Below the pieces are notes generated by a model that did not search any database, had not been told where the DNA came from, and saw only the letters and a program-made list of their open reading frames with translations. From positions 1-33,619 of the forward strand of contig CAITEP010000014.1 in NCBI GenBank assembly GCA_903891475.1: DNA of 33,619 nt, given 5' to 3'. Every line of letters begins with the position of its first letter. Positions within the stretch are counted from its first letter, which is position 1. The position numbers were made by a program, and so were the translations under genes. The DNA comes from an uncultured Mucilaginibacter sp. GTDB lineage: Bacteria > Bacteroidota > Bacteroidia > Sphingobacteriales > Sphingobacteriaceae. Positions 17,846-26,501 of the stretch are shown here, piece by piece.

Positions 17846-20170
17846 ATGCGCAAAGCGTTACTCCTATTTTTTTCTATTTTATCATTTCAAGTTATCCTAG
17901 CTCAAAAAAAAATTACTTTAAGTGGTACCATAAAAGATGAATCAACAGGTGAATTATTGATTGGTGCTAGTGTTAGAATCAAAGAGCTTCCACAAAACGG
18001 CACCGCATCAAATAGCTATGGATTTTATTCATTAACCATTCCTGAAGGTAATTATACTATAGTAGCCACCTATATTGGTTATGAAAACTTAGTAAAGCAA
18101 TACAATCTACATAAAAATGAAACCATTAATTTTAGTTTAGTTGCTAAAAGTGTTTTAAAAGAGGTTGTAATACGCGCCAATAAACCAAATAACGATAATG
18201 TTGCCTCGGCTCAAATGGGTACCGAAAAACTAAGCATGGCTCAGATAAATAACGTGCCAGTTGTTTTAGGTGAGAAAGATATTTTAAAAACTATTACCCT
18301 AATACCTGGTGTAAAATCGGCGGGGGAAGGAAATACTGGTTTTTATGTACGTGGAGGTGCTTCCGACCAAAACCTGATATTATTAGATGAAGCAACTGTA
18401 TATAACGCTTCACATCTATTTGGATTTTTCTCTACTTTTAATTCTGATGCCATAAAGGACGTTAGTATATCAAAGGGCGGAATGCCCGCTGAATATGGAG
18501 GAAGACTTTCATCTGTTTTGGATATTAAAATGAATGATGGAAATAATAAGGACTATACAGTACAAGGCGGCTTAGGCTTAATTTCCTCGCGATTAAAGGT
18601 TGAAGGCCCTATAGTGCAGAATAAAGGTTCGTTTATGATTAGCGCCAGACGCACTTATATAGATTTCTTTTTAAAAGCATCAACGGATTCGACTATAAAA
18701 GGTAGTTCATTGTATTTTTATGATTTAAATGCCAAAGCAAATTACCATTTTGATGAAAAAAATGCTATTTATATTTCCGGCTATTTTGGCAAAGATGTAA
18801 TAGGCTTAAAAGGGATATTCGGAACAAATTGGGGCAATTCAACTGGAACGGTAAGATTTAATCATTTGTTTAGCTCACGTTTGTTTTCAAATACATCATT
18901 GGTGTTTAGTAATTATAATTACACTATTCAAAGTTTACAAACTGATAATTATTTTAAGGCAACCTCCCAAATAACAGATATTAATTTAAAGGAGGACTTA
19001 CAATACTCTACTGGCGGAAATCACACCATAAAATTTGGTATTAATGTTTTACACCACGCAATTGCCCCAGGCGATATTACAACCTCGGCAAATTCCAGTT
19101 TTAACAGTAAGAGCATTGAGGACAGATATGGCTTTGAAAATGCTGCTTACATTAGTGATAATTGGAAAGTTACTGATAAATTAACTTTACTTTATGGCTT
19201 AAGATTAAGTAATATGCTACTGCTTGGTCCTGGAACATTTAAGAGTTATGATATATCAGGAAATACTATTAATAGTAATATCTATCAATCAAATGAATTG
19301 GTTAAAGGATACTTAAACCTTGAACCTCGTATTTCGGGTAGTTACCAGTTAAACGACCAAAATTCCATCAAAGCTTCTTATAACAGAAATACGCAAAACA
19401 TACATTTGCTAAGTAACTCAACCAGTAGTACCCCTACTGATTTATATGTTATGAGCAGCAATAATATAAAACCTGAAATTTCGGATCAAATATCAGCAGG
19501 GTATTTTAGAAACTTTAATGATAATATATTTGAGTTTTCTGCCGAGGTTTATTATAAATGGATGCAAAACCAAATTGATTATAAAAATGGTGCTCAACTA
19601 ATTGCTAATCAAGATGTAGAATCGGAATTAACATTTGGTTCAGGGCGCGCCTATGGTTTAGAGTTATTTTTGAAAAAGAAATTCGGCAGGTTTAATGGTT
19701 GGATTGGTTATACTTTATCTCGTACTGAATTAAAGTTTGATGCAATTAACAATGGTAATTATTATCCTGCACGGCAAGACCGCACCCACGATGTATCAAT
19801 AGTAGGGATTTATCAATTAAATAAACGATGGACATTTTCAAGTACCTTTATTTACGGAACAGGAAATGCTGTTACTTATCCTACCGGCAAATATCAAGTA
19901 GGGGGATTAACAAATTTTTCTTATTCAGAACGCAATGGATATAGGTTACCATCATCAAACCGTATTGATATTGGTGCAACACTTGAAGGTAAGGAACACA
20001 AAAGATACCATTCAAGCTGGACATTTAGTATCTATAATATTTACGCGCACCACGACCCGTATATCATTACATTTCAGGATAGCAAGACCATTCCTAATAC
20101 AACCGAAGCACAAGAGACCAGTATTTTTGCCACCAGGATACCTTCAGTTACCTGGAACTTTAAATTTTAA
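17846..20170 (+). CDS. TonB-dependent receptor with carboxypeptidase-regulatory-like domain
   Basis: Outer-membrane active-transport channel, 774 residues from ATG 17846. An upstream TTG at 17828 belongs to the -7 box. Signal peptide about 1-19 (LAQKK). Residues about 20-105 form a CarboxypepD_reg-like fold (SGTIKDESTGELLIGASV ... NSYGFYSLTIPEGNYTI). The plug follows (LKTITLIPGVKSAGEGN, FYVRGGASDQNLILLDEA), then a barrel of aromatic strands ending in VTWNFKF with the C-terminal Phe. It lacks SusD as a partner and is instead followed nine bases later by a DUF4249 lipoprotein, a common Bacteroidota pairing. The substrate is unknown. The length is short for a SusC and normal for this class. Confidence 0.93.
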   Translation: MRKALLLFFSILSFQVILAQKKITLSGTIKDESTGELLIGASVRIKELPQNGTASNSYGFYSLTIPEGNYTIVATYIGYENLVKQYNLHKNETINFSLVAKSVLKEVVIRANKPNNDNVASAQMGTEKLSMAQINNVPVVLGEKDILKTITLIPGVKSAGEGNTGFYVRGGASDQNLILLDEATVYNASHLFGFFSTFNSDAIKDVSISKGGMPAEYGGRLSSVLDIKMNDGNNKDYTVQGGLGLISSRLKVEGPIVQNKGSFMISARRTYIDFFLKASTDSTIKGSSLYFYDLNAKANYHFDEKNAIYISGYFGKDVIGLKGIFGTNWGNSTGTVRFNHLFSSRLFSNTSLVFSNYNYTIQSLQTDNYFKATSQITDINLKEDLQYSTGGNHTIKFGINVLHHAIAPGDITTSANSSFNSKSIEDRYGFENAAYISDNWKVTDKLTLLYGLRLSNMLLLGPGTFKSYDISGNTINSNIYQSNELVKGYLNLEPRISGSYQLNDQNSIKASYNRNTQNIHLLSNSTSSTPTDLYVMSSNNIKPEISDQISAGYFRNFNDNIFEFSAEVYYKWMQNQIDYKNGAQLIANQDVESELTFGSGRAYGLELFLKKKFGRFNGWIGYTLSRTELKFDAINNGNYYPARQDRTHDVSIVGIYQLNKRWTFSSTFIYGTGNAVTYPTGKYQVGGLTNFSYSERNGYRLPSSNRIDIGATLEGKEHKRYHSSWTFSIYNIYAHHDPYIITFQDSKTIPNTTEAQETSIFATRIPSVTWNFKF

Positions 20171-20179
20171 TATTTCAAG

Positions 20180-20977
20180 ATGTTAAGACATAAATTTTAT
20201 ATTTTCGTTATTATAATTTCAATGGTTTTTTGCTCTTGCAAAAGAATAATTGATTTACAGCTAGGAAATAATTCAGGTCAATTGGTTATTGAAGCGAATG
20301 TTACGAACAATCTTGGCCCTCAATACATCAAATTAAGTCAAAATGTATCATTATCAAATACCAATACCTATCCACCTGTAACTGGCGCAATTGTAACTGT
20401 AACCGATCCAAATGGCAATTCCTTTACATTCACTGAAGGGCCATCTGGTACCTATACAAACCAAACCTTAGTAGGTAAACCTGGCAGCACTTATAACATG
20501 AGTGTCATCACTAACGGAAAAACATATACAGCTAGTTCAACAATGCCTGATTTTGTAAGTTTAGACTCAATAACCTATAAAAATGATAATTTTTCTAATA
20601 AAGCTGGCGAAAAACTTATAACCGTTCATTTTCAAGACCCTGCTAATACACCTAACCAATACAAATTTTTACTTTTTGTAAATAAAAAACAAGTTAAAGG
20701 TATTTTTGCACTAGATGACGAATTTACAGATGGTCGGTATGTAAACCTCGACTTTCAACAAAATGATATTGATATTTTCCCAGGCGATACTGTGAATGTT
20801 GAAATGGACTGCATTGATAAAAATATGTACACTTATTGGTTTTCTTTGGAACAACAGCAGGTAAATGGCCCTGGAGGTGGTGTAACTCCATCAAATCCAC
20901 CAACAAATATTACCCCGGCAGTACTTGGTTATTTTAGTGCTCATACAACCCAAACCCGAACTTTGATTGTAAAATAG
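20180..20977 (+). CDS. DUF4249-family lipoprotein
   Basis: 265 residues. A lipoprotein signal peptide ends at VFCSC with the likely acylated cysteine near residue 18. The mature protein is beta-rich and opens with the family's GQLVIEANVTNN segment, then PVTGAIVTVTDPNGN and PGSTYNMSVITNGKTYTA, which resemble DUF4249. It is translated with the TonB receptor (nine-base gap) and probably sits on the outer membrane as its partner. The C-terminus has a Pro/Gly-rich linker (NGPGGGVTPSNPPTN) before a short beta end. How such partners contribute to uptake is not established to my knowledge. Confidence 0.85.
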   Translation: MLRHKFYIFVIIISMVFCSCKRIIDLQLGNNSGQLVIEANVTNNLGPQYIKLSQNVSLSNTNTYPPVTGAIVTVTDPNGNSFTFTEGPSGTYTNQTLVGKPGSTYNMSVITNGKTYTASSTMPDFVSLDSITYKNDNFSNKAGEKLITVHFQDPANTPNQYKFLLFVNKKQVKGIFALDDEFTDGRYVNLDFQQNDIDIFPGDTVNVEMDCIDKNMYTYWFSLEQQQVNGPGGGVTPSNPPTNITPAVLGYFSAHTTQTRTLIVK

Positions 20978-21168
20978 TATACCAACTTAAGCAAATAATA
21001 ATAATTTAATTCCTATATTTAAGTAAAGTAATAAGTTATTTTAATAACAATATTTTGAGGTAATTACATATTATTAAGTGATCAATATAAAGACTTGCAT
21101 TTTGTTTTTAGAATTCGAATTGACAACTAAAATTCGCACTTTTGCACATCAATCATCTGTCCTATAAA

Positions 21169-23220
21169 ATGCTTTTCCTGTATCCGGTTTTTTTATTTGC
21201 AATACTTCTAATAGTAATACCCATACTTATACATTTATTTAATTTCAGGAGGTACATAAAATTTCAATTCAGCAATGTTCAGTTTTTAAAAGAGGTTCAG
21301 GAGCAACAATCATCCAAAAAAAACTTAAAAGAGCGGTTAATATTATTAACAAGAATTTTAGCCTTTACATTCCTAGTTTTAGCCTTTGCAAAGCCTTATT
21401 TGCCATCGTCTAGCAATACTTCGGCTTCAAATGGTAAGCAGAAACTAGTAAGTGTATTTATCGACAATTCTTTTTCCATGCAAAATCTTAATCAGGAAGG
21501 TACATTGCTAGAGGAGGCGAAACAACGCGGCAAAGAAATTGCTAAGGCTTATAATATTAATGACAGATTTCAACTATTAACACAAGATTTTGAGGGAAAA
21601 CATCAGCGTTTATTAAATCGAGATGAATTTATGGAAGCAATTGATACAGTAAAAATAAGCCCTCAAAGCCGGACATTAACGCAAATAATAAACAGACAAA
21701 AAAGTCTGCTAAACATGCAAAAGGATGTACCTCATATTGTTTATATTATCTCCGATTTTCAAAAAAATATCAATCCTAAAAAAAATTTAAATATTGACAC
21801 AACAATAAAATTAAATTTGATTCAGCTTAAAGCTAACCCTGTTCCTAATTTAGCTATTGATACAATTGCTTTATTGGGTGAAGTGCATCAACCAGGCAAT
21901 ACCGAAAAGCTATTAATTAAGTTACATAACTACTCTGATCAAAAAGTCATTAAAACGCCTTTAAAATTAATAATCAATGGCGTTCAAAAAGCACTTGGAA
22001 GTTTTAATTTAGCGCCAAGAGAGGTTCAAAATGATACCTTAATATTTTCTGGTTTAGTTACAGGTTGGCAAAATTGCACATTAACTATACAAGACAATCC
22101 TATTACTTTCGATAATCAATTTTATTTTTCGTTTGAGGTTGAAAAAAAAATGAATATTTTATTAATTAATGGAGGAAAAGCTAACCCGTACTTAAAATCC
22201 ACGTTTGCTACTGATTCTTTTTTTGAAACCACTACCATCAATGATGGAAATGTTGATTATGCAACCTTAAATAGTTATCCCGTTATTTTTATTTCAGATT
22301 TAAATGCAATATCAAACGGTTTATCGCAGCAACTTAAAAATTACGTAAATAAAGGAGGCTCCTTAGTAGTTTTTCCATCAACCAATATTGATTTTTTGAA
22401 CTATCAATCTTTTTTACAGGATCTAAATATCAGTTATCCAGATAAATTAATATCAGATTCAACAAAAGTTGCTTCTTTAAACCTTCAAAATAAGGTGTTT
22501 AAAAATATATTTGATGAGTATCCACAAAACCCTGATTTACCAACCATAAAAAAATATTACCAACTCATTACAAATACCAAAAATACAGGTGAAAGCTTAA
22601 TGAAATTACCATCAAAACAATCACTTATCTCGGAATTTCATGTAAAAAGAGGTAAAATTTATTTAAGCGCTGTGGCACTGGATGATAGTTTTAGTAATTT
22701 TCAAAAGCACGGGCTATTTTTACCAATTATATTAAGAATTGCTCTATTAAGCTTTCATGTACAACCATTGTTTTATACTATTGGGAATATTGAGACTATT
22801 AAAACTCCTCCAATTAATTTATCTTCAAACCAATTTCTGAAAATTTATAAGGATAATAAATATTCGATACCTGCTACAAAACAATTGAATGGTAATACAG
22901 AATTATACTTTGCTGATCAAATTCAAACACCCGGAATCTATCAACTAAAAAAGCAAGATAGTATTTTGTCTGAATTGGCATTTAACAATAATAGAAGTGA
23001 ATCTGACTTGAGTTATTATACCAGCACAGACCTTATATACATAATGCCTTCAAAAACAAATATATTACAAGTTAGCAATACCCCATTAAACGACAAAATA
23101 AGAGAAACAAATTTCGATATTCAATTATGGAAACTTTGTATTATTTTGGCATTGTTTTTTTTAGCTATTGAAACTTTGCTGGTGAAGTATTTTAATATGA
23201 AGTTTCAGCCATATTCATAA
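21169..23220 (+). CDS. BatA-domain / VWA-like membrane protein
   Basis: 683 residues from ATG 21169. The frame is open to a TTG at 21142, within a promoter-like CACTTTTG. The N-terminus is the aerotolerance-regulator (BatA) domain: membrane helix about 3-25, HLFNFRRYIKF, then a second helix about 56-77 and AKPYLPSS. A von Willebrand-like domain follows with an intact metal-site DNSFS (99-103). The middle contains LLINGGKANPYLKS and a GGSLVVFPS segment like the glutamine-amidotransferase-like fold of related proteins. A last helix lies about 655-677. It is probably a cytoplasmic-membrane protein with a large soluble part. It heads a four-gene operon, with 39 bases to the next gene. Its exact role is unknown. 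Confidence 0.85.
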   Translation: MLFLYPVFLFAILLIVIPILIHLFNFRRYIKFQFSNVQFLKEVQEQQSSKKNLKERLILLTRILAFTFLVLAFAKPYLPSSSNTSASNGKQKLVSVFIDNSFSMQNLNQEGTLLEEAKQRGKEIAKAYNINDRFQLLTQDFEGKHQRLLNRDEFMEAIDTVKISPQSRTLTQIINRQKSLLNMQKDVPHIVYIISDFQKNINPKKNLNIDTTIKLNLIQLKANPVPNLAIDTIALLGEVHQPGNTEKLLIKLHNYSDQKVIKTPLKLIINGVQKALGSFNLAPREVQNDTLIFSGLVTGWQNCTLTIQDNPITFDNQFYFSFEVEKKMNILLINGGKANPYLKSTFATDSFFETTTINDGNVDYATLNSYPVIFISDLNAISNGLSQQLKNYVNKGGSLVVFPSTNIDFLNYQSFLQDLNISYPDKLISDSTKVASLNLQNKVFKNIFDEYPQNPDLPTIKKYYQLITNTKNTGESLMKLPSKQSLISEFHVKRGKIYLSAVALDDSFSNFQKHGLFLPIILRIALLSFHVQPLFYTIGNIETIKTPPINLSSNQFLKIYKDNKYSIPATKQLNGNTELYFADQIQTPGIYQLKKQDSILSELAFNNNRSESDLSYYTSTDLIYIMPSKTNILQVSNTPLNDKIRETNFDIQLWKLCIILALFFLAIETLLVKYFNMKFQPYS

Positions 23221-23259
23221 AGTTAATAGTTAAAAATACCCACTTTTAAATCAATATTA

Positions 23260-24510
23260 ATGAATTTGATTATCAAATCAGCCACTATTGTTGACCCAAA
23301 CTCACCATTTAACCAGCAAACTGTCGATGTTTTAATTGAAAATGGGATTATTAAGAAAATCGCTCAGTTTATTGAGAGTGATTCGGAAGCCTTTGATGCA
23401 AGCGGTCAATACCTTTCACCAGGTTTTTTCGATTTAAATTGTAATATAGGCGAACTTGGATTTGAAACAAAAGAGGATTTTGTTTCTGGTAGCAGAGCTG
23501 CCGCTGCAGGAGGCTTTACTGGTTTAGCACTAATGCCTAATACTTCTCCATCAGTTCATTCAAAGGCACAAATTGAATACCTATTAAACCGTGCTAAAAA
23601 TAACTTGGTTGATATACATACATTAGGCACAATATCATATAATAGGGAAGGTAAAGACCTTGCCGAAATGTACGATATGTATCTTAGTGGGGCAAAAGCT
23701 TTTACCGATGGTAACAAACCAGTGCAAGATGCTGGTTTAATGGAACGAGCTCTCTTATATACTCAAGGTTTTGATGCGCTTATATTTTCCTATCCTGAGG
23801 ATACGGCAATAGCCGGCAAAGCAAAGGTGAATGAAGGAGTTATTAGCACTTTGCTAGGTATGAAAGGCATACCATCATTAGCAGAGGAGTTAATGATAGC
23901 TCGCGATCTTTATTTAGCGGAATATACCGAATCAAAATTACATATCAGTACAATTTCAACTTCACGGTCGGTTGAATTGATAAGAGAAGCAAAAAGTAAA
24001 GGGCTTAAAGTTACTTGCGATGTAGCGGCTCACCATCTAGTACTTACTGACGAAGCTTTAATTGGCTTTGATAGTCAATATAAAGTAAAACCACCTCTGC
24101 GTACCCAAAAGGATGTAGATGCCTTAATTGAGGGCTTAAAGGATGGCACTATCGACGCTATTGTAACCCAACATACACCTCACGAAATTGAATGTAAGGA
24201 TGTTGAATTTGAGGTAGCTGAATATGGAATTTTAGGCTTTCAAACTGCATTACCATTGACATTATTGGCACTTTCTGATTTAAACTTAATTATTCAAAAA
24301 TTATCTATTGATTCTAGGCGTATATTAAATTTACCAATTCCGATAATTAATAAGGATGAGCTAGCAAACTGTATAATATTTAATAAAGACGTACAGTGGG
24401 AGTATAATAGTAAAACCAATTATTCAAAATCGCAAAACTCCCCCTATTTTGATAAAACATTAAATGGTAAAGTATCATTAACTATAAACAATAATCAAAT
24501 TTTTAAATAG
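23260..24510 (+). CDS. Dihydroorotase homologue lacking metal ligands (pseudo-enzyme)
   Basis: 416 residues with the full-length fold and order of class I dihydroorotases (PGFFDLN, GGFTGLALMPNT, AFTDGNKPV, KVKPPLR, GILGFQTALPL, NGKVSLT). The metal site is dismantled. The HxH pair is N60-C-N62, the substrate Arg after it is Gly64, the His of the HCED motif is Tyr178, the second His of HxxH is Thr231, and the catalytic Asp of TDHAPH is Gln304. Conversion of carbamoyl-aspartate to dihydroorotate is therefore not expected. Non-catalytic homologues (PyrC') are known to act as structural partners of aspartate transcarbamoylase; whether that holds here is inference. It lies inside an operon with a BatA-like protein and DUF4199, not with pyr genes. 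Confidence 0.88.
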   Translation: MNLIIKSATIVDPNSPFNQQTVDVLIENGIIKKIAQFIESDSEAFDASGQYLSPGFFDLNCNIGELGFETKEDFVSGSRAAAAGGFTGLALMPNTSPSVHSKAQIEYLLNRAKNNLVDIHTLGTISYNREGKDLAEMYDMYLSGAKAFTDGNKPVQDAGLMERALLYTQGFDALIFSYPEDTAIAGKAKVNEGVISTLLGMKGIPSLAEELMIARDLYLAEYTESKLHISTISTSRSVELIREAKSKGLKVTCDVAAHHLVLTDEALIGFDSQYKVKPPLRTQKDVDALIEGLKDGTIDAIVTQHTPHEIECKDVEFEVAEYGILGFQTALPLTLLALSDLNLIIQKLSIDSRRILNLPIPIINKDELANCIIFNKDVQWEYNSKTNYSKSQNSPYFDKTLNGKVSLTINNNQIFK

Positions 24511-24516
24511 ATAATT

Positions 24517-25185
24517 ATGATAGATCCAAAAGTAGGTTTAGCAATTGACGCTTCCCTAAAAGCTTTTTCAAAATATAGCACTTTTAATGCTATTCCATTT
24601 ATCAGCATATTTGAAGAGGCTTTTAAGTCGGATGCGGATTTTTTAAAAAAAATAGACCTTTTGGATGAAGTATTTGATGATTATCCAAAACTTGAATGCT
24701 TGAGAGAAGTTTTTTTCGACTTACTGCTGATAAATTTTTTTAGTGCCGATGTTAAAAAGCTGGAAGATGATTACCTCGACTCACCTGAATGGGAAGCCAT
24801 AGAGGAAGAAACCCTTGATAGAGGTACCGAATTATTAAATTTATTATTGTATTTGAATGAATGTGAGGATGAAGATATTGAACCGGAGCTTGATGATTAC
24901 CTAAGAGAGTTTTTATTGGTAGATGAGGATGAGTTTCAAGATGAATACCAGATTTATGAGCCAGTTATAGCAAATCAAATACTGATGGATAGTCCCATAG
25001 TTGAAATTAAAAAGGTGGCTATTCGCATCTCTGAAGATTCGGAGCTAAAAGAATTATTTTATCCGATGATGTGTTTTTTTCAGCATATAAATGCTACTGA
25101 ATCAGTAAAAATCGAGGTTGCCGAAAATGCTTTAAATAAAGAATTTGATATGGCAGTATTTGAAATTTTACTTAGCTTTAAATAA
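24517..25185 (+). CDS. Acidic alpha-helical protein of unknown function
   Basis: 222 residues. No signal peptide, no membrane helix and no motif that I recognise. It is rich in Asp/Glu, with a very acidic stretch around 78-138 (LEDDYLDSPEWEAIEEE, CEDEDIEPELDDYLREFLL), and predicted mostly helical. It starts six bases after the dihydroorotase-like gene and ends three bases before the DUF4199 gene, so it is translationally coupled and probably works with them. A soluble cytoplasmic partner or adaptor is a reasonable guess. Confidence 0.8.
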   Translation: MIDPKVGLAIDASLKAFSKYSTFNAIPFISIFEEAFKSDADFLKKIDLLDEVFDDYPKLECLREVFFDLLLINFFSADVKKLEDDYLDSPEWEAIEEETLDRGTELLNLLLYLNECEDEDIEPELDDYLREFLLVDEDEFQDEYQIYEPVIANQILMDSPIVEIKKVAIRISEDSELKELFYPMMCFFQHINATESVKIEVAENALNKEFDMAVFEILLSFK

Positions 25186-25188
25186 AAT

Positions 25189-25770
25189 ATGGAAAATTTA
25201 GACAAACAAATCAAAAAACAATCGATAAATTTTGGCTTAGTTTTAGGAGTTATTTCATTAACGCTTAGTATTTTAACTTACTATTTGATAATAAATAGCA
25301 CATCATCAATGGTATTTATTATAGCTGGTCCTATAATACTTTCATTTATAATACCAATAGTTTTAGTTGTGCTTTTATGCTTAGACTTTAGAAAAAAAAT
25401 AGGAGGATTTTGGGTATTTAAACAAGCGGTTACAGGTTTCTTCATCATGTTTTTAATTGCATTTGCTATTAAAACAGTTGGTAACGACTTAATTTTTGCG
25501 AAATTTATTGAACCAAATATGTTTCAAAAAACTCAAAGCGCAATGATGGAAGCAACTGTTTCAATGCTAGAGAAAAGTGGTGCGGAGCAAACAGTTATTG
25601 ACGATAAAAAACAGGAAATTGAAAAACAATTGAACGAACAAAAAACCATAGGAACAGGAAAAATAATCTTAGATTATGGTATTTCTATTTTATTTATTTT
25701 TGTTTTGGCATTAATATTTGGAGCAATATTTAAGAAAAATCCAATATTAATAGCCGATGAAGAAAATTAA
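25189..25770 (+). CDS. DUF4199-family membrane protein
   Basis: 193 residues and four predicted membrane helices (about 14-36, 41-65, 77-97 and 163-183) with a charged coiled segment between the third and fourth (MMEATVSMLEKSGAEQTVIDDKKQEIEKQL, residues about 119-150). This layout fits DUF4199. Function is unknown. It is the last gene of the operon beginning at 21169. In related genomes, as I recall, DUF4199 genes often lie near a glycosyltransferase and a dihydroorotase-like gene; no glycosyltransferase is present here. Confidence 0.82.
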   Translation: MENLDKQIKKQSINFGLVLGVISLTLSILTYYLIINSTSSMVFIIAGPIILSFIIPIVLVVLLCLDFRKKIGGFWVFKQAVTGFFIMFLIAFAIKTVGNDLIFAKFIEPNMFQKTQSAMMEATVSMLEKSGAEQTVIDDKKQEIEKQLNEQKTIGTGKIILDYGISILFIFVLALIFGAIFKKNPILIADEEN

Positions 25771-25852
25771 TAAATTCATAAAATCACCTTATTTTTTTCA
25801 TTTAAGATATTTTCAAAGTAAATTTCTGTGGAAAAACACTTTTACTTTTTAA

Positions 25853-25878
25853 ATATTATAAATTATATTTTATAATAT
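25853..25878. repeat. AT-only inverted repeat after the DUF4199 gene
   Basis: ATATTATAAA (25853-25862) and its complement TTTATAATAT (25869-25878) with a six-base loop. It lies 80 bases after the operon and could end transcription, but an all-AT stem in this composition may be chance. The rest of 25771-26029 is AT-rich with no further structure I can call. Confidence 0.3.
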
Positions 25879-26029
25879 GATTTATAACTATTAAATATTA
25901 AAATATTGTTTCCATAAAATACTTATTCATTAAATTAATTTTGGCAATATTTATTCAGAATTCCCACAAAATTGCACAACTCTTTTTTATTTGTTTACGT
26001 AGAAAGCCTAAATTTTAATAAAATTTAAA

Positions 26030-26425
26030 GTGAACGGAATTCTTTTAAAAGCAAATAAACTTATATCTCAAATATCAGGTAAAAGAAACACTTCCTTTTC
26101 CAATTTTATTTTTGGGAAGTGGGAGTTATCATGCTATTCTGGAAAATTTATAAATCCTTTTAATTCTGTACTTCAAAGAGGTAATGGTTATTTATACTTA
26201 TTTAAAAACGATTACACTTACGAACATTACAGCCAAGGTAATCTTGACGAATGTGGAAATTTTTTTATTAGGGATTATAATAAAAATGGGGAAAAAGGAA
26301 AATTTTTGTATTTCGAAAATATTGATCTTGAGCTGGGTTTTCACATTTCTGATAATAAATTATCAATAAGTTATCAAATTGGATTGGATGAAGGAAGAGT
26401 TGAATATCAAAAAGTTCAAAACTAA
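26030..26425 (+). CDS. Small orphan protein, possible lipocalin-like fold
   Basis: 131 residues. The only usable start near the frame's beginning is GTG 26030; a TAA lies seven codons upstream. From about residue 29 the pattern GKWELSCYSGKF, GYLYLFKNDYTYEHYSQGN, ECGNFFIRDYNKNG and NKLSISYQIG resembles small lipocalin-like beta domains common in Bacteroidota, but these usually follow a lipoprotein signal, which is missing here. It may be cytoplasmic, or the 5' end of an older secreted gene may be lost. It ends 15 bases before a strong hairpin. Confidence 0.6.
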   Translation: MNGILLKANKLISQISGKRNTSFSNFIFGKWELSCYSGKFINPFNSVLQRGNGYLYLFKNDYTYEHYSQGNLDECGNFFIRDYNKNGEKGKFLYFENIDLELGFHISDNKLSISYQIGLDEGRVEYQKVQN

Positions 26426-26440
26426 TTTATAACACTTATT

Positions 26441-26495
26441 ATATCAAAAAAAGTGGGCTATTATCTTACGGAAAATAGCCCACTTTTTTTGATAT
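26441..26495. terminator. Perfect 22-bp bidirectional terminator
   Basis: A perfect 22-base inverted repeat (26441-26462 and 26474-26495) with an 11-base loop. The stem core is GTGGGCTATT, and an A7 run on one arm and T7 on the other follow the GC-rich part in both directions. It serves both convergent genes (ends 26425 and 26502). Confidence 0.95.
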
Positions 26496-26501
26496 CTAAT
26501 T

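Noticed and set aside
21031..21044. GTTATTTTAATAAC palindrome after the DUF4249 gene as a terminator
   Set aside because: Short, all but GC-free and without a T run; not better than chance in this composition.
21101..21144. TTGACA and CACTTTTG before the BatA-like gene as a promoter
   Set aside because: The -7 box has a mismatch and the TTG at 21120 is only 14 bases away, too short for the phylum's usual spacing; a promoter is likely nearby, but I cannot fix it.
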